A DNA stretch of 64,000 bases from Hypomyces perniciosus (lineage: Eukaryota; Ascomycota; Sordariomycetes; Hypocreales; Hypocreaceae): positions 124,001-188,000 of the forward strand of contig SPDT01000003.1 in assembly GCA_008477525.1 (NCBI GenBank), written 5' to 3'. The notes beneath the pieces are model-generated. The model searched no databases and was not told where the DNA came from. It saw only the letters and a list, made by a program, of their open reading frames with translations. Of the stretch, positions 1 to 13,199 are shown piece after piece. How positions within the stretch are numbered: position 1 is the stretch's first letter; every line of letters starts with the position of its first letter. The translations under genes and the position numbers were made by a program.

Positions 1-1839
1 CGAGGAATAATATAGTATAGATAAGTAGTGATTTGCTATTTATAGCATTTAGAATTAACGGTCTGTTATTAATAATAATCTATCGTATTTATAGAGGTAT
101 TAAGTTCACGGGCTATTCCGATATTCTATTACGCTTCCCAACATAATATTGTCAGGAAGCTACTCTTTTCCCTGCCTTCCTACATTAAGGGTTATATCTT
201 TGTAAGCGAGTACATCACTAAAGGTAACTAATCTTTCGACAAAGCCAGTCTTATCAACATAGCATAGGAATAGGTTTCCGTAGTATAACAGGTTTCTTTA
301 GGCTAGGAAGTGCTGGTACTGTAAGAATTAAGGAGTAGGAACTTATAGTGCTGGTATACCTTTTCCCTGGCTTAAAATATATGCCCTGCCTTAAGGCGCT
401 GTAGTACTATTGCCTTAATACGTTCTGCATCCTAAGAAGCCGCCACTGCATCCCTATAGGGTTTAAGGTCTTATAGTGTCAGCTTTCTGCTTTTCTATAC
501 AGTTACTGACTATATATTAGCCGCTATAGTAATAGTATAGGTTATAAAGTCGTTAGTATTTTTTGCATTGCAAGGTAAGGGATATAGTATCTAACTATAT
601 AAGATCGCCTATATTTTTTTACTTTAAAGGGTTTAATTTATTTTAAAGCAGGGCTTATTAAAAAGTATAGTTACTATTTAGCTTTTTAAACTCGCAGTCG
701 CCTTTAAGTTTAGCGTAATAGGCTTGCTCTTTAAGGTTATTGTAAACTTTCTAACTAAAAGTTCTCCAAGCAGACCAGTCATCTTTACTTATAGGCTTAT
801 TGCTTTTATTAGTAAAGGCGGCGGCTATCTCTTTTAATACTTTAAGGTAAAAGGCATTAACCTTTTAGGTATTAGTTTTGCCAGTTTAGGCTGCCAGTTT
901 ATAGAACTCGGTAATAAAGTTCTGGAATAGCTTATTTACTATATAGTAAATATTAAACTCCTAGGCAGCAGATTGCAAAAGGTTAAAAGTTTTATACTAT
1001 AAGTCTAGGAATTTAATAAAAGTTTTACTATTTTCTTATTCCTATATTATACAGTTATCCTTTTTTATTATAATATACTTAAATGCCTTTTATATTAAAT
1101 TATAGGCATTACTATCCAGTTAACTGCTAATATAAAGGATACATTTATAAAGGGTATTAAAGTACTTAGCATTAATTGTAACATTATATAGTATAGTAAA
1201 ACGCCAGTTTATATACTTCTACTAATAGGTTTTTATATCTTTATCTTTAGCGTTAAACTTATCTTTAAAGTTATTAATCTAATGCTTTAAAATATTATTA
1301 CTTTTAACTTTCATAAGCTTATCGATTATATCGCTTTAGCTTTAGACCTTATATTAAGCAAGCTTTAGGTTTTCAATAACAGCAGTATTCTTAGACTCCT
1401 TTTATTCTAAAGCTATATTAAAATTATATTCTTGGTTTTGAAAGTAGTTAAAGACAATATTAAAGAACTGCTCGAGTTCTAGTACTTAAAGCTATAGGGT
1501 TAGGTTATAATTATTATTATAAGCTTTTAGGATAGTATAGATATAAGGCTAGTCGCAGAAGTAATTAGCGAGCCTCGCTTTCTAACTAAGGTCCCCTTTT
1601 ACGCCTTCCATTCTTACTTTAGTATTCTTAGGTTAAACGCAGGCTAGGGAATCGGGTATTGGCTAAAGAGCTAGGCTAAGGTGTATTCTTTACTGCAGGG
1701 ATATAGGCTTTTAGGCTTAGGGTCTTGCCACAGTCAGGGATTAGTGAATTTCCTGTAAAATATAGGGCTTTTATAGTATTACAACTAGGCTATCAGCGAC
1801 TTTATTAATTCTTCTTAGGCAGGGTCAAGGGCTAAAGGT

Positions 1840-2032
1840 AATGGCGCAGTCGTTATAGGAAGGCATAAACTATTATGGCATATAGAATAGCAGGTTAAAG
1901 TGATATCTTTATTATACCTTAAATAAGGCAAAAAGCTATGAGAATATGGTTCAAAGGTATAGGACCAAGTCATCACGTGAGGACGCACGTGATGCTGATG
2001 AGTCATCAGAGAGCAGGTTTGGTGCCGTGACA
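1840..2032 (-). repeat. Gypsy-B 5' LTR (minus orientation, left limit approximate)
   Basis: On the minus strand it begins TGTCACGGCACC at 2032. Its sequence matches the right part of the LTR at 36671-36914, including a run around CTTAAATAAGGCAA and the CACGTG-containing block. The junction with gag leader DNA is not sharp, so the left limit is approximate. The gag start lies about 230 bp further left, as expected for a 5' LTR plus leader. Confidence 0.65.
1973..2005 (-). promoter_or_regulatory. E-box pair and Gcn4/CpcA-like site in LTR U3
   Basis: Two CACGTG hexamers (1974-1979, the core of the palindrome TCACGTGA, and 1986-1991) are followed by TGAGTCA (1999-2005). CACGTG is the core site of bHLH factors; TGAGTCA is the core of the amino-acid-starvation factor site (Gcn4/CpcA). 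They lie about 30-60 bp inside the LTR, where U3 promoter elements sit. Function is inferred only from motif and position. Confidence 0.4.
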
Positions 2033-4428
2033 ATAATAAAGAACTTTTAACTATTATTAAGGTAATAGAGGAGTGGCGCTTAGAATTATAAAGCTTATAA
2101 GAGTTTAATATTATTATAGATTATAAAAACTTTAAATACTTTACTTTAATAAAAGCTTTAAAATAGCAGTAAGTTTAATAATTTAAATTCCTTTCTAGCT
2201 TTAATTTCTATATTATCTATTAACTGAACTTTGAAGCTATAAAGCTTAATACCTTAAATAAAAAAGCAGAAGATAGGCCTGTGAAATTAGACCCCTTTAA
2301 TAACTAAATTAAAAACAAGTAATATATTATCCTTTTATAGAGTTCTTTTAGCTTTAAAGCTTAGGCGATATTTTAAGAAAAAGTTTTATTAAATATTAAA
2401 CTAGGTATAAAGGCTGCCTTTATAGCTATAATAATACTGGCAGAAAATAGATTAATTAATAACTTAATCGCAGCAGTATATAAATAAAATATTATAGTAA
2501 AACAAATAGTAACTGCGCTTTAAAACCTTAATATCTGCTAATAGTTAAAATAGCTTTATAGAGAACTCTAAATTATAATAAATAACTGCTAAATAATAAA
2601 TAATAGAATTTACTATTAAAAGCAGCTCTTTATTCCCTTTAATAATAAGCTTTAAATATAAATTTTATTTAAAAACTATTTAAATAGCTTAGCTAGATAC
2701 CTAGGCAGGTTTAAAACTTTAGACTTTATTAACTAAATATATTAATAGCTATCGATTTTAAAAGACACTAAAATATTTATATAAGCCTATAAACTATATA
2801 TTAAAATAAAGGCTTTATAATCTTTACTATAAAGTTTCTTTTAACTATTATTAATCCTATTCTATATATAGTTAAATATCTTTATTAATTACATTATATT
2901 ATTGCCTAAATCTTGCTAATATAATACTACTTATAAGTATTTACTAGTAATAGTTTACTGCTTTATAAAAATATATTATTTTATACCTATTACTTTACTA
3001 TTAGTAAAGGAGCTGGCTAATATATTTATTAACAGGATTTACTGCCTTTATAATATATTTAATAATATTATATTAAACTATAGTATATAGTTTATATTAG
3101 AATTTTAGGAATAATGTTTAAAGTAATTAAAAGTTATATTAAAATAGTTATTAGCCTTTTACCTTAAAACTAATAGCTAGACTAAAAGGATTAATGTAAA
3201 TATAAAATAATACCTATAAGCTTTTATTAACTTTTATTAAAATAACTAGGCCTATTAACTTTTATTAACTGAATTTACCGCAAATAATATAATATCTAAA
3301 ACTATTAGTATATTACTATTTTTCGCTAATTATAATTTTAACCCTTACGAAAAAATAAAGCCTTTATAGCCTTGCCTGCTAAACCTTTTTACAGTAAAGA
3401 AAAGAGAGTTTTTTTATATTAATGCTATTGCTAAGCGATTTAAATATATTATTATATAGTTAAAAGCCCTCGCTAAAGCTTTAAAACAAAGACATAAAGA
3501 AAATATAAATATACAGAAAGAGGCATTATTAATTTATACTATTAAGCAGGAAGTCTTTATTAATATATAAACTATAAATATTAACTGGCTAATAAAGAAG
3601 CTAGATAATAAATAGGCAAGGCCTTATATAATAATAAAAGTATATTTATAAGCCTGTACTATTAGCCTGCTAGAAAGTATAAAGATTTTCCTAGTCTTAT
3701 ATAAGTCCCTTTTATAATTTAAAACAGTTATTTTACTGTATCTTAAGTAAAAGATAATTAATAAAGCTAAATTAAAGAATATTTAAAGTAAAATACTAGA
3801 ACAAGAAGATAGTATAAATAAAGTATAAAAGAAATAAGAGTTTAAAGCGCTTTTAGATTATTATAATAATAATAAATTCCACTACATTATTAAATAAAAA
3901 TACTATACTGCTATATAGCAATCAGCCGGGGACCTATAAAGCTAAAAGAGGGTAATATAAAACTTTTACAAAAGAAACCTAAAAAAGCCAGGCTTACCGC
4001 GATAGGCATTAAAAAGAATTATAGAAGAGGAAAAAGAGGAAATAGCTAAAAAGAAACTAATGCCTACAGAGCGCTAACCGAAGACTATATTATATTAAAG
4101 CCTATAACTAAACTATATATTACTGACACTAAAAACTATACAATTCGCTCTATTTACCTTTATATTGGAAGTATTAAAATAGATTACCCGGAATTTCGAT
4201 TTATATAAGCAATATAGCTATTTGCAGCCGAATAGTGTAATAAAAAGGGGGGGTACTATTACGGCACTGACCGTAACGCGATATTGACGCCCTGTTACGT
4301 GAGCCCCGGTTACGTGACCAGGCCCCAACGCGTTCCTAGCTATAGCTTTCGGTAGAGCCTTAGGGCTTTCTCGCTCTCTACGGCATAACAATAATATTTG
4401 CCCTGACCTGCCATTCCGTGCCGTGATA
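2033..4428 (+). mobile_element. Ty3/Gypsy element 'Gypsy-A' copy 1, 3' part (RNase H, integrase, 3' LTR)
   Basis: Seen: from 2040 the plus strand reads, with stops allowed, NKELLTIIKVIEEWRLEL, then a DYKNFKYFT block (RNase H). Further on come an FINRIYCLYNIFNN-type block and FFANYNFNPYEKI (about 3320-3355), matching the integrase core order of Ty3/Gypsy pol. A purine tract of seven G precedes the 3' LTR. The same region aligns end to end with 53375-56276. Known: RNase H followed by integrase identifies Ty3/Gypsy. Stops at former CAG/CAA/TGG codons and high TpA indicate RIP. The 5' part is separated by the Gypsy-B insertion and lies outside the window. Confidence 0.85.
4257..4428 (+). repeat. 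Gypsy-A 3' LTR (copy 1)
   Basis: It is 172 bp, beginning TATTACGGCAC (RIP form of TGTCACGGCAC) directly after the polypurine tract AAAAAGGGGGGG and ending GTGCCGTGATA, giving near-perfect short inverted ends. It matches the LTRs at 49443-49613 and 56105-56276, but is noticeably less mutated than those two. The GC-rich 5' half keeps several CG-containing motifs lost in the other copies. Confidence 0.85.
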
Positions 4429-5742
4429 ATTTAAAAGTATAAATAGTAATTTATTAATAAATAATTAACTATTACTATTAAGTATTATAAAATTAAAAGG
4501 AGCAGGGTATTATATAGTTTTAACTAATTAATTAAAAATAAAAAATAAACTCGCAATAGTATATATTTTATAGTAAATAAGCAGTAATACTATTATTATA
4601 TAACAGCTAATTCTTTTTATTTTTAAATAGCATTTTATTCCAATTTTCTATAGTAATAGAATATACCTAAAGAAATACAGGAATTTTAATATACTAGTAT
4701 ATTATATAATAATTAATTAAGAGTTGCCTATTATAAATAAAAAAATAGATACTAGAATAAAAGTATATATAATAGTAGTAATAGTAATAAAAGAGTTTAC
4801 TTGATTAAAAGTAACTTAAAGGTTTAAGCGCTTTAAGCTTTAGCGGCAATACTGCTTATATACTATACTCTTTTTTTTTTTGCTTTTTAACTAAACTTTA
4901 CTTTTACTATATTAATATAAGGTTTTTTTTATATTAGACTTATAGTAATACTATTATAAATTAGTTTTTTATTAACTATTATTATATAATAAAAAAGTAA
5001 TAGTAAAGTATTTACTTTATTAATAAAGGACTTTTAAAAATATTAAACTAATACTTTAACAGTATTAATAAATTAATAGGCAATTAAGTGATATAATTTA
5101 TTATTTAAAAAATAATAAAAACATTTTTTAAAAGTATATAATATAATATAAGTTAATATAAAAAGTTTTGCTTTTGAATTATATAGAATTTATATTTATT
5201 ATTATAATATTAAAGCATTTTTCTTTAACTTTATATTTTCTTTAATTAAAAGGTTAAAACAATAATAATATAGGGCAAGGCGTTTATAGTAAATTAATAG
5301 TACTTAATAGTAATATCTATATTAAAACATTTATTAAATTAAATTGCTAGTAGCTTTATAGTGTTTTGCTAGTAAAGGTATAGTAATCTTAACGGGAGGG
5401 TATTTTAATAAAGATATAGTTAAAGTACGATTAGCTATAAGTGAAAATAGGCTTATTATATTAAGGTTCTCGGATACTATAAGATTACTATTATTCTTTA
5501 AAACTAGGCTATAAATATATTAAATAGAAAATTATAGTAAAGAATTAACTATAAAAAACTTATAAAGTAGCGATATTTATTATAAAAGGAAAAAGGAAAT
5601 TTATAGTTATAGGCTAAATTAAAAAAAAAGAACTATTATTATATAATAAATTAATTAATAAAAAAAGGAAAAAAAAGGAAAAAAGAAAAATAGGTAAAAA
5701 GTAAAGTTATAGGTAAAAAGAAAAGTAAAGTAAAAGATATAT

Positions 5743-6004
5743 TGTCAGAGACCCTCTTTAGGGCAGACGGATTGGGCGAGGGGCTGCGACTTTAGGGAAG
5801 AGTAGAGGAGGTTAAAGAGCAGTTACTTAAAGGAGAGATAGGTGCTAATAAGCAGGTAATAAGCCAGAAACTAATAGTTAGGTATAGCAGCAGTAGTTTA
5901 TTAGTCTTTAAAGTTTTATATTTTCAGGGACTATAATTACTTTTATATATATATTCCAGCCTATATAATATTATAAAAGCTTTAAAGCTTCTAGTCTTTT
6001 AATA
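5743..6004 (-). repeat. G1 3' LTR (minus element)
   Basis: Begins TGTCAGAGACCC on the plus strand and ends CTTTTAATA (RIP form of CTCCTAACA). This is the best-preserved LTR of the family, together with 13200-13462. Confidence 0.85.
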
Positions 6005-9000
6005 GGCTGCCCCCTTTTTTATAGTATTAACTTTAATGCCAGCGAAAACTGTATATTTAACTAGCTTTTTTCTGGCTTTTAATACCTTATTACTATACTA
6101 AACAGCAACTATTTCCTATATAAACGCTTCTTTAAGCCCTAGACTTAAATATTTTAGTATATATTTAATAGCCCAAAAAGTTTTAAACTTTATAATTTAA
6201 AAGTATACTTTTATATAATTAAATTTAAAAGGTAGTAAAGAAATTCTATATAATAAACTAACCCTGTATTGTTAATGTATAAGTAATTTACTTTATTTTT
6301 CTTCTTTTAATTTACTACTATATATAAATGTATTATATACATTTTTACTTTACTTTTCTTTTTATTTATAACTTTAATTCCTATTTACTTTTCTCTTTTT
6401 TTTTTTTTTTCCTTTTTTTTCTCTCCTTTTTTTGCTTTTTCTTTCTTAATAGGCGCTTTTTCTGTAAATATTCCTTCCTTTTACTTTTTATTACCAGTTA
6501 ATTTATTATATAATAGCAGTTTCTTTCTTTTAATTTAGCCTACTACTATAAATTCTTTTTTTCCTTTTATAATATATATTACTGCTTTATAAGTTTTCTA
6601 TAACTAATTTCTTACTATAATTTCCTATTTAATATACTTATAGCCTATTTTTAGAAAATAATAGCGATCTTACAGTATCCGAAAACTTTAATATAGCGAG
6701 CCTATCTTTACTTATAGCTAATGTTATTTTAGTTGCGTTTTTATTAAAATACCCTCCTTTCAAAATTACTATACCTTTACTAGTAAAACGCTATAAAGCC
6801 GCTAGTAATTTAACCCAGTAAGTGTTTTAGTATAAATATAACTATTACCTATTACTAATTCGCTATAAATGCCTTGCCCTATACTGTTATTATTTTAACC
6901 TTTTAATTAAATAAAATATAAAGTTAAGAAAAGAACCTCTTTAATACTGTAATAATAAATATAAGTTTTATATAATTAAAAAGTAAAACTTTCTATATTA
7001 ATTTATATTATATTAGCTGCTTTTGGAAAATATTTTTATTATTTTTTAAATAATAAATTATATAATTTAATTGCCTATTAAGTTATTAATACTGTTAAGG
7101 TATTAATTTAATATTCTTAAAAGTCTTTTATTAATAAAGTAAATGCTTTAGTATTACTTTTTTATTATATAATAACAGCTAATAAAAACATAGTTTATAA
7201 TAGCACTATTATAGGTTTAATATAAAAAGAACTTTATATTAATGCAATAGAAGTTAAGCTTAGCTACAGAGTAAAAAGAGAAAGAGGTTATAGCGAATAA
7301 GCAGTATTGCTATTAAAACTTAAAGCGCTTAAACCTTTAAGTTACTTTTAATTAAATAAACTCTTTTACTTTTATTACTGCTATTATATATACTTTTATT
7401 TTAATATATATTTCTTTATTTATAATAGGCAGTTTTCAGCTAATTATTATAGAATATACTAGTATATTAAAATTCCTGTATTTCTTTAAGTATATCCTAT
7501 TATTATAAAAGATTGCAATAAAGTGCTGTTTAGGGATGAAGAGAATTAGCTGTTATTTAATAGTAGTGTTACTGCTTATTTACTGTAAAGTATATACTAT
7601 TGCGAGTTTATTTTCTATTTTTAATTAACTTATTAAAACTGCGCAGTACTTTATTCCCTTTAATGTTATAATATTTAATAGTAGTAGCTGGTTATTTACT
7701 AGTAAATTGTTGCTTATATTTTTAAATTAACTTAATATTAATAAAATTACTTTTCTTTTATTAAATATTATTAATCTTTAAGTAATCTTTTTATTTAATT
7801 AAATATAAATATTATATCCCTTTATATTTATAATTAATAATTCTTTTAATTTTAAATATCTTTTTAGCGCAAAAAGGGTAATTTATAAGTTTAGAAGGTT
7901 CTCTTTTACAGCTATAATATAGTTTAAGATTTATAATATTAAAAATATTATAAATTTTAATAAAAGATAAAAGATAAATTTAATATATTAATTTATTTGT
8001 TTTAATTTAGCGTTTAATCTAGTAAGGATTAATATACTTTTCAGCAAATTTCTTACTAGGTTACTAAAGTTTTAGGTATTTTATAGAAAATAATACCTAA
8101 TCGCTTACAGTAAATTTCTTTTTAACTCAGTAAATATTATACTACTTTTTATATTCTTTTTAATTTTATTATAATATTTATTTAGCTATTTTATAGGTAG
8201 CTTAAAGATCTTTTACCTTTATAATAATATTAATATAATATTTATAATAGGTTAATCTATTATAACTTAAAGCGTTAAGCTTATAGCTAAGTAGTAAAAA
8301 AGCTGGTAAAAGCTAATTATAGAATATTTGGCACTATTATATATAAACTAAGTAAAAGATAATTTTTACAGCCAGTTATTTTATTATTTACTATAAAAAG
8401 AATATAAATAATGCTTTAAAGCTTAATTCTGCCATTTAGTCTAACTATTAATCTATAAGTAAAAACTAATACTAAATCACCGTTTATAAGTAAATAAATA
8501 ACAAAAACTTCGCCAAAATCTAGATTTAAATAATCAATTTCTATTAAAGATAATTCCTTATAGTATTTTAAAAATTAAATAAATATATTTTATAAAAAAG
8601 TCAGTAACTCCGCTATTTATAATATATACTATTATAAGTATATATAGGGTATATTTTATACATTAATTAATACTAATAAGAATTATATTATATAGGTGTT
8701 TGCTTTTATAGTTTAGGATTTCCAGTAAATTTATAATAAAATCTATAGAAATTTCTTTAAAAGGTTTTTCTAGTATTAGTAATAAAGTAAATTCGCTATA
8801 AAGTTAATAGATTTTTACCTTTATTGTCTAACAAATATAATATATAAATATATAGCGCTTAATATCTTACTTTATACTTTACTAATAATAGGTTAATATA
8901 ATATATTTTAAAGCATAATTAACTCTTTAATATCTAGCAGTTAAATTATTATAAAATAGTATTAAAATCTCAATATAAAAACCTAATAATATATAAACTC

Positions 9001-12000
9001 TGCCCGAATAGTAAATTAACTAGTTATTACTAATAACCTAGTTATTATTATAAAATATATTAACTACTTCCTAGCTTTAAACCTTTTATTAAATAAAATA
9101 ATCTCCTTATTAAGTTTATAAAACAGTTAAGTGTAAAGACTTTTATAGTTTTAGTAGTAAACTTACAGTAATCTGCTATATAACCTATAAACTAACAGTT
9201 ATAACTCTAGCTACTATACTCTACAAGTAAACTATCTGCTAAATAGTATCTAATCCTTATCCTTTAATTTAAGGCAATATTAAAGTAATGCTCCTGTTTA
9301 TAAGCGACTTTATATATTCCTAGTTACTATAATGCACTACTATAAATCCTTTTAGTTTATATAGGCTGTCGGCTTTTATACTATAAAAATGCTTTAAAAT
9401 TATTAATATATAGTGTTACTGCAATTCTTTAATCTCAGTAAGATTATAAGAGTTAAGACGTTAAGATAAAGTATTAGCAGGGTTAAACTTCCCTGGCCTA
9501 TATTTAATATAAAAATTAAATAAAGCTAGCTTATTAAAAGCCTCTATTTACTAGTATAAAAGCTTCTGTTTATCTATAAAGTAATAGTAGTTAAAATAGT
9601 CTATTATAACCTAAATCTCTATACCTATATAAGCTAGATAATGTCTTTATATTTAAAAGGCCTTTACAATAGTAAAAGATTTAATATTAAAGGTATAATA
9701 ATATAATTTAAAACTATTTAACCTTTTTAATATATATACTATAAAGTGCTAAATATTTTATTAATATTAAGCTAATACTGCTTTAATTACATAGTTTAAT
9801 ATATGTGTCTTTATATAAATTAGCGCTTTTAAGTTATAATATATTAAAATAAGTTTCTTTAAAAACTTTCTTTTAAGCTATTAAAAAGCTTTAAAAGCGC
9901 TAAGCTTTAGCTATAAAAAACCTTTTTATTTCCTATAAATAAAATCTATTAAAGGTACTGTAATTTTACTGTAATTTTTAATAAAGTAACAGTAAAACCC
10001 TATAAATCCTAGAAATATAAAGATATTGTAAATACTTTTAGGTACTAGCTATTTAATAATAGCTTAAATATATAACAATGCTATCTTAATTCTATTAGGT
10101 ATAATAATATATTTAAAGAAAGGTATTAAAGTAATATAAAAGATATATTTATTAATATTAATATATAGCTTTATATTTTATAACTTTTTAAGAACCTAGC
10201 AAATATACTATATATACTCTTTAAAAGTGCAGCTATAGATTAATATATTATTAAAGTATATAATATAAATAAAATTAACTAGATTTTATAGTATATTATT
10301 AATATATTACTGAAAAGTTATAGGGGAATTTGTAAAGCCAAATAGTATAATATTATATTTAAAGTATTTATATTAACAGCGAAATACCGTCTTTTATTTC
10401 TTTTCTTTATAAATAGGTATTTAGTAATATATATTCTTTAAATTAAGTTTAGTAAAAATCTTAATATATAAAAGTCTATTAAGAATTTTAAAGATTAATA
10501 ATAAAAGAGCGCGGTTTTTGCAAGTTATTTTATTTAAAGTATAGAAATTAATATATATTTGAAGTTTACTGCCTTTTTTTAATATAAAGATTATAAAGGC
10601 ACCTATAGGATTAATAGACCGCTAAATCTATATATTCTATAATGCTTTTTTTAAATACTTGCAGAAAGCTTTTAGCTTTTTAAGTATTAGGTTATAAATA
10701 AAACTCTATAAAGGCATTTTCTTATCTTTTAACTTAATAGTATACTGTTAATTTATTAAGATATTAGCAGCTTTTTCTGCAGAAAAGACATTAATAAAAT
10801 TATAATATATAGGAAGCAATTTTAAATATAAAGCTGACTTATAGTCTTTTAGGGAAGTAGCTTTATTTAAGTCGGGAGATAGTAGGTCTTTTAAAGCTTT
10901 TAACCTAACTTCTAGCTTCTTTTAGTTATTAATATAAAAGCTATTTAAGCTTTTTTAATAGTTTATTATAGCTGCTTTTTAAAGGCTATTAAAATAATAA
11001 AATCCCTAGTTAAAGGATAATTCTATTAATTATATTTCTATAAAAGGGTAAAATTAGCTTCCCGAAATTAAAGTCTTCTTAAAATAAAGTCTTCTAGGCT
11101 ATTAGCGATAATGCAATAGAGTAGCTACTTCTTCTTTACTCCCTAGTTATTAATTATCTTTCTAAGTATATCTGTATAACTATAAGTTATAGCAGAAATA
11201 CCTAGGAAAATAGCAGTAAATTTAAAAGCTAGTAATAGACTTCTTAATTAATCCTTTTATTATAAAGAGATAATGTAAATATTACTACTGGGATTAAATA
11301 GGGCATTTATATATTGCTAGTAGCCATTTAACTGTATTTTCTCTGGTCGTTTTATAGGTGGATCTATATAGCAATTGTATTCCTAGGCTTAATAAACTGC
11401 AGGTTTAGTATTTCTGCTAGTAAAGTATAGCTAAACAGGGTTATTATACTTTTCAGTAAAGTAGTATATACTATTATACTTTATATAATCAAGAGCTTAG
11501 CAGGAGGTCTTATAGTAAAGACTACTATATTTCTAATAAATTACTAAACTAGGAAGGTTTTTTTTATTCTTTTAAGCCTCTAGATACTTTAATTATTCTA
11601 TTCTTTAAAGTATTAGCAGTATAATCCTAGTATAATCCCTGCTAACTAGTAGGTCTAGTCTTTCTATATTTTCTTTAAAATCGAGATTCCTATTAAAAGC
11701 CATTTATATTACTAATACAGCTATATATAAAAGTCTTAGCGATTATACTAGCATAAATTAACTCTTACTAGGTTATAGGGATTTTATAGTAAAATATCTG
11801 CTTATTTATTGCAGGGGAAAGGTACTGTAAAAATATATAAATCATAAACTATAAAGGGGTTATTTTAAAGAATTTACTTTTAATAATCTTAAATTAAAAG
11901 AGGAATAATTAAAAACTTTATCTAGCAGTTTAATATAGGCGAAAAATCTATAAAGTTACTTTATAGCACCTAGTTAAGCTATTGCGATTATTATCTTTAA

Positions 12001-12608
12001 GCTATTAATAAAATTCATCCTAAATAATTAATCCAGTAAATCCGCCTTTTTTTCTAAGATAGCTAACTTATCGCTATTAAATATCTTTTTTTAAATAAAA
12101 AGCAGTATAAGTAATTTTATAAGCTGTTTAAGAAAAGGTATTAAGGGATAATTTAAACTGCCTTTTAATAATAGTAAAAAAAATCTATAATTCTATTTAA
12201 GACTTTCCTTTATAATAAAGAGCTTAAATTTATAATTTACTTTAATTGCCTTTATAAAGTTATTTCAAACTAACAGTATATAATAAGCTAATTATAGGCA
12301 ATAAACCTTTAATCTTTAAAAGTTTAAAAGAAGGGTTTTCCCTTTAAAGAAAAATATTTAAATATTTCCTCTTTAAGTATATTTACTGCTTATCTTTTAT
12401 TTACTAAATGTAAATATTAAGTTCTTCTTTTATAAATAAAGTATTATCTAAAAGGCCTAGCTAATAATTTAAAAGAGTAACTTTACTTAAAGGTTTTTGC
12501 ATTTAAAATATACCCTTTTTATTAAAAGTAAACTAGTTATTTACCGCTAAAGGTATCTTTAACTTTAATAGTCTTTTTACCTTTACTAGAAATAGTAAAA
12601 GACTAGTA

Positions 12609-12870
12609 TATTAAAGACTTTTTTTAACGTAAATAGATTAGGTAAAAGGCTGCGACTTTAAGGAAAAGTAAAAGAGGTTAAAGAGTAGTTACTTAAAAGA
12701 GAGATAGGTATTAATAAGCAGGTAATAAGCCAGAAACTAATAGTTAAGTGTAGCAGTAGTAGTTTATTAGTCTTTAAAGTTTTATATCTTTAGGGACTAT
12801 AGTTGCTTTTATATATGCATTCTGGCCTATATAATATTATGAGAGCTCCAGAGCTTCCGGTCTCCTAATA
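12609..12870 (-). repeat. G1 5' LTR (minus element)
   Basis: 262 bp, aligning with 5743-6004 in the same orientation. Ends TCTCCTAATA. Its left end is strongly RIP-mutated (TATTAAAGAC for TGTCAGAGAC). Confidence 0.83.
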
Positions 12871-13199
12871 TATATATAGTATATATAGCAGTAAATTAAA
12901 GAAGAAAAATAAAGTAAATTATCTATATATTAACAGTAAAGAGTTAATATATTATATAAGACTTTTTCGCTACCTTTTAAGTTTAATTATATAAAAGTAT
13001 ACTTTTAAATTATAAAGTTAAAAACTTTTTAAGCTATTAAATATATATTAAAGTATTTAAGTTTAAGGCTTAAAAAAGTATTTATATAAGAAATAGTGAT
13101 TATTTAGTATAGTAATAGGGTATTAAAAGCTAGAAAGGAGCTAATTAAATATAGGGTCTTTACTGGCATTAAGGTTAATGCTATAAAAGAGGGGCAGCC

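Larger units (their letters stand above)
1..2032 (-). mobile_element. Ty3/Gypsy element 'Gypsy-B', 5' LTR and gag relic, partial
   Basis: Seen: read on the minus strand, a LTR occupies about 1840-2032 and is followed leftwards by a decayed coding region starting near 1612. Allowing stops to be read as Gln or Trp, it gives a long gag-like protein with stretches such as DKFNAKDKDIKTY, AKYFNTLYKCILYIS and KVLKEIAAAFTNK. Known: this layout (helical gag, then pol) is typical of fungal Ty3/Gypsy gag. Inference: the rest of the element lies left of the window. It is inserted in the RNase H region of the plus-strand Gypsy-A that resumes at 2033, because the second Gypsy-A copy reads through the same place (about 53370) uninterrupted. 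CAG/CAA-to-TAG/TAA changes are frequent, consistent with RIP. No protein is expected to be made. Confidence 0.7.
5743..12870 (-). mobile_element. Full-length Ty3/Gypsy 'G1' element, minus strand, RIP-decayed
   Basis: Seen: two 262-bp LTRs (5743-6004 and 12609-12870) in direct orientation enclose about 6.6 kb. The minus strand carries pol relics in the order RT (about 10640-10170, with NPIGAFIIFILKKG and TLNKIT blocks), the end of RNase H (about 9720-9450, with YFIDKQKL and YIKYRPGKFNPANTLS), then the integrase region. A polypurine tract (AAAAAAGGGGGCAGCC on the minus strand) abuts the 3' LTR at 6005. TATAT flanks both ends (5738-5742, 12871-12875). Known: this gene order is Ty3/Gypsy. Many stops in former CAA/CAG/TGG codons make it inactive. 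About 7.1 kb, the same length as the copy at 56312-63412. Confidence 0.88.
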
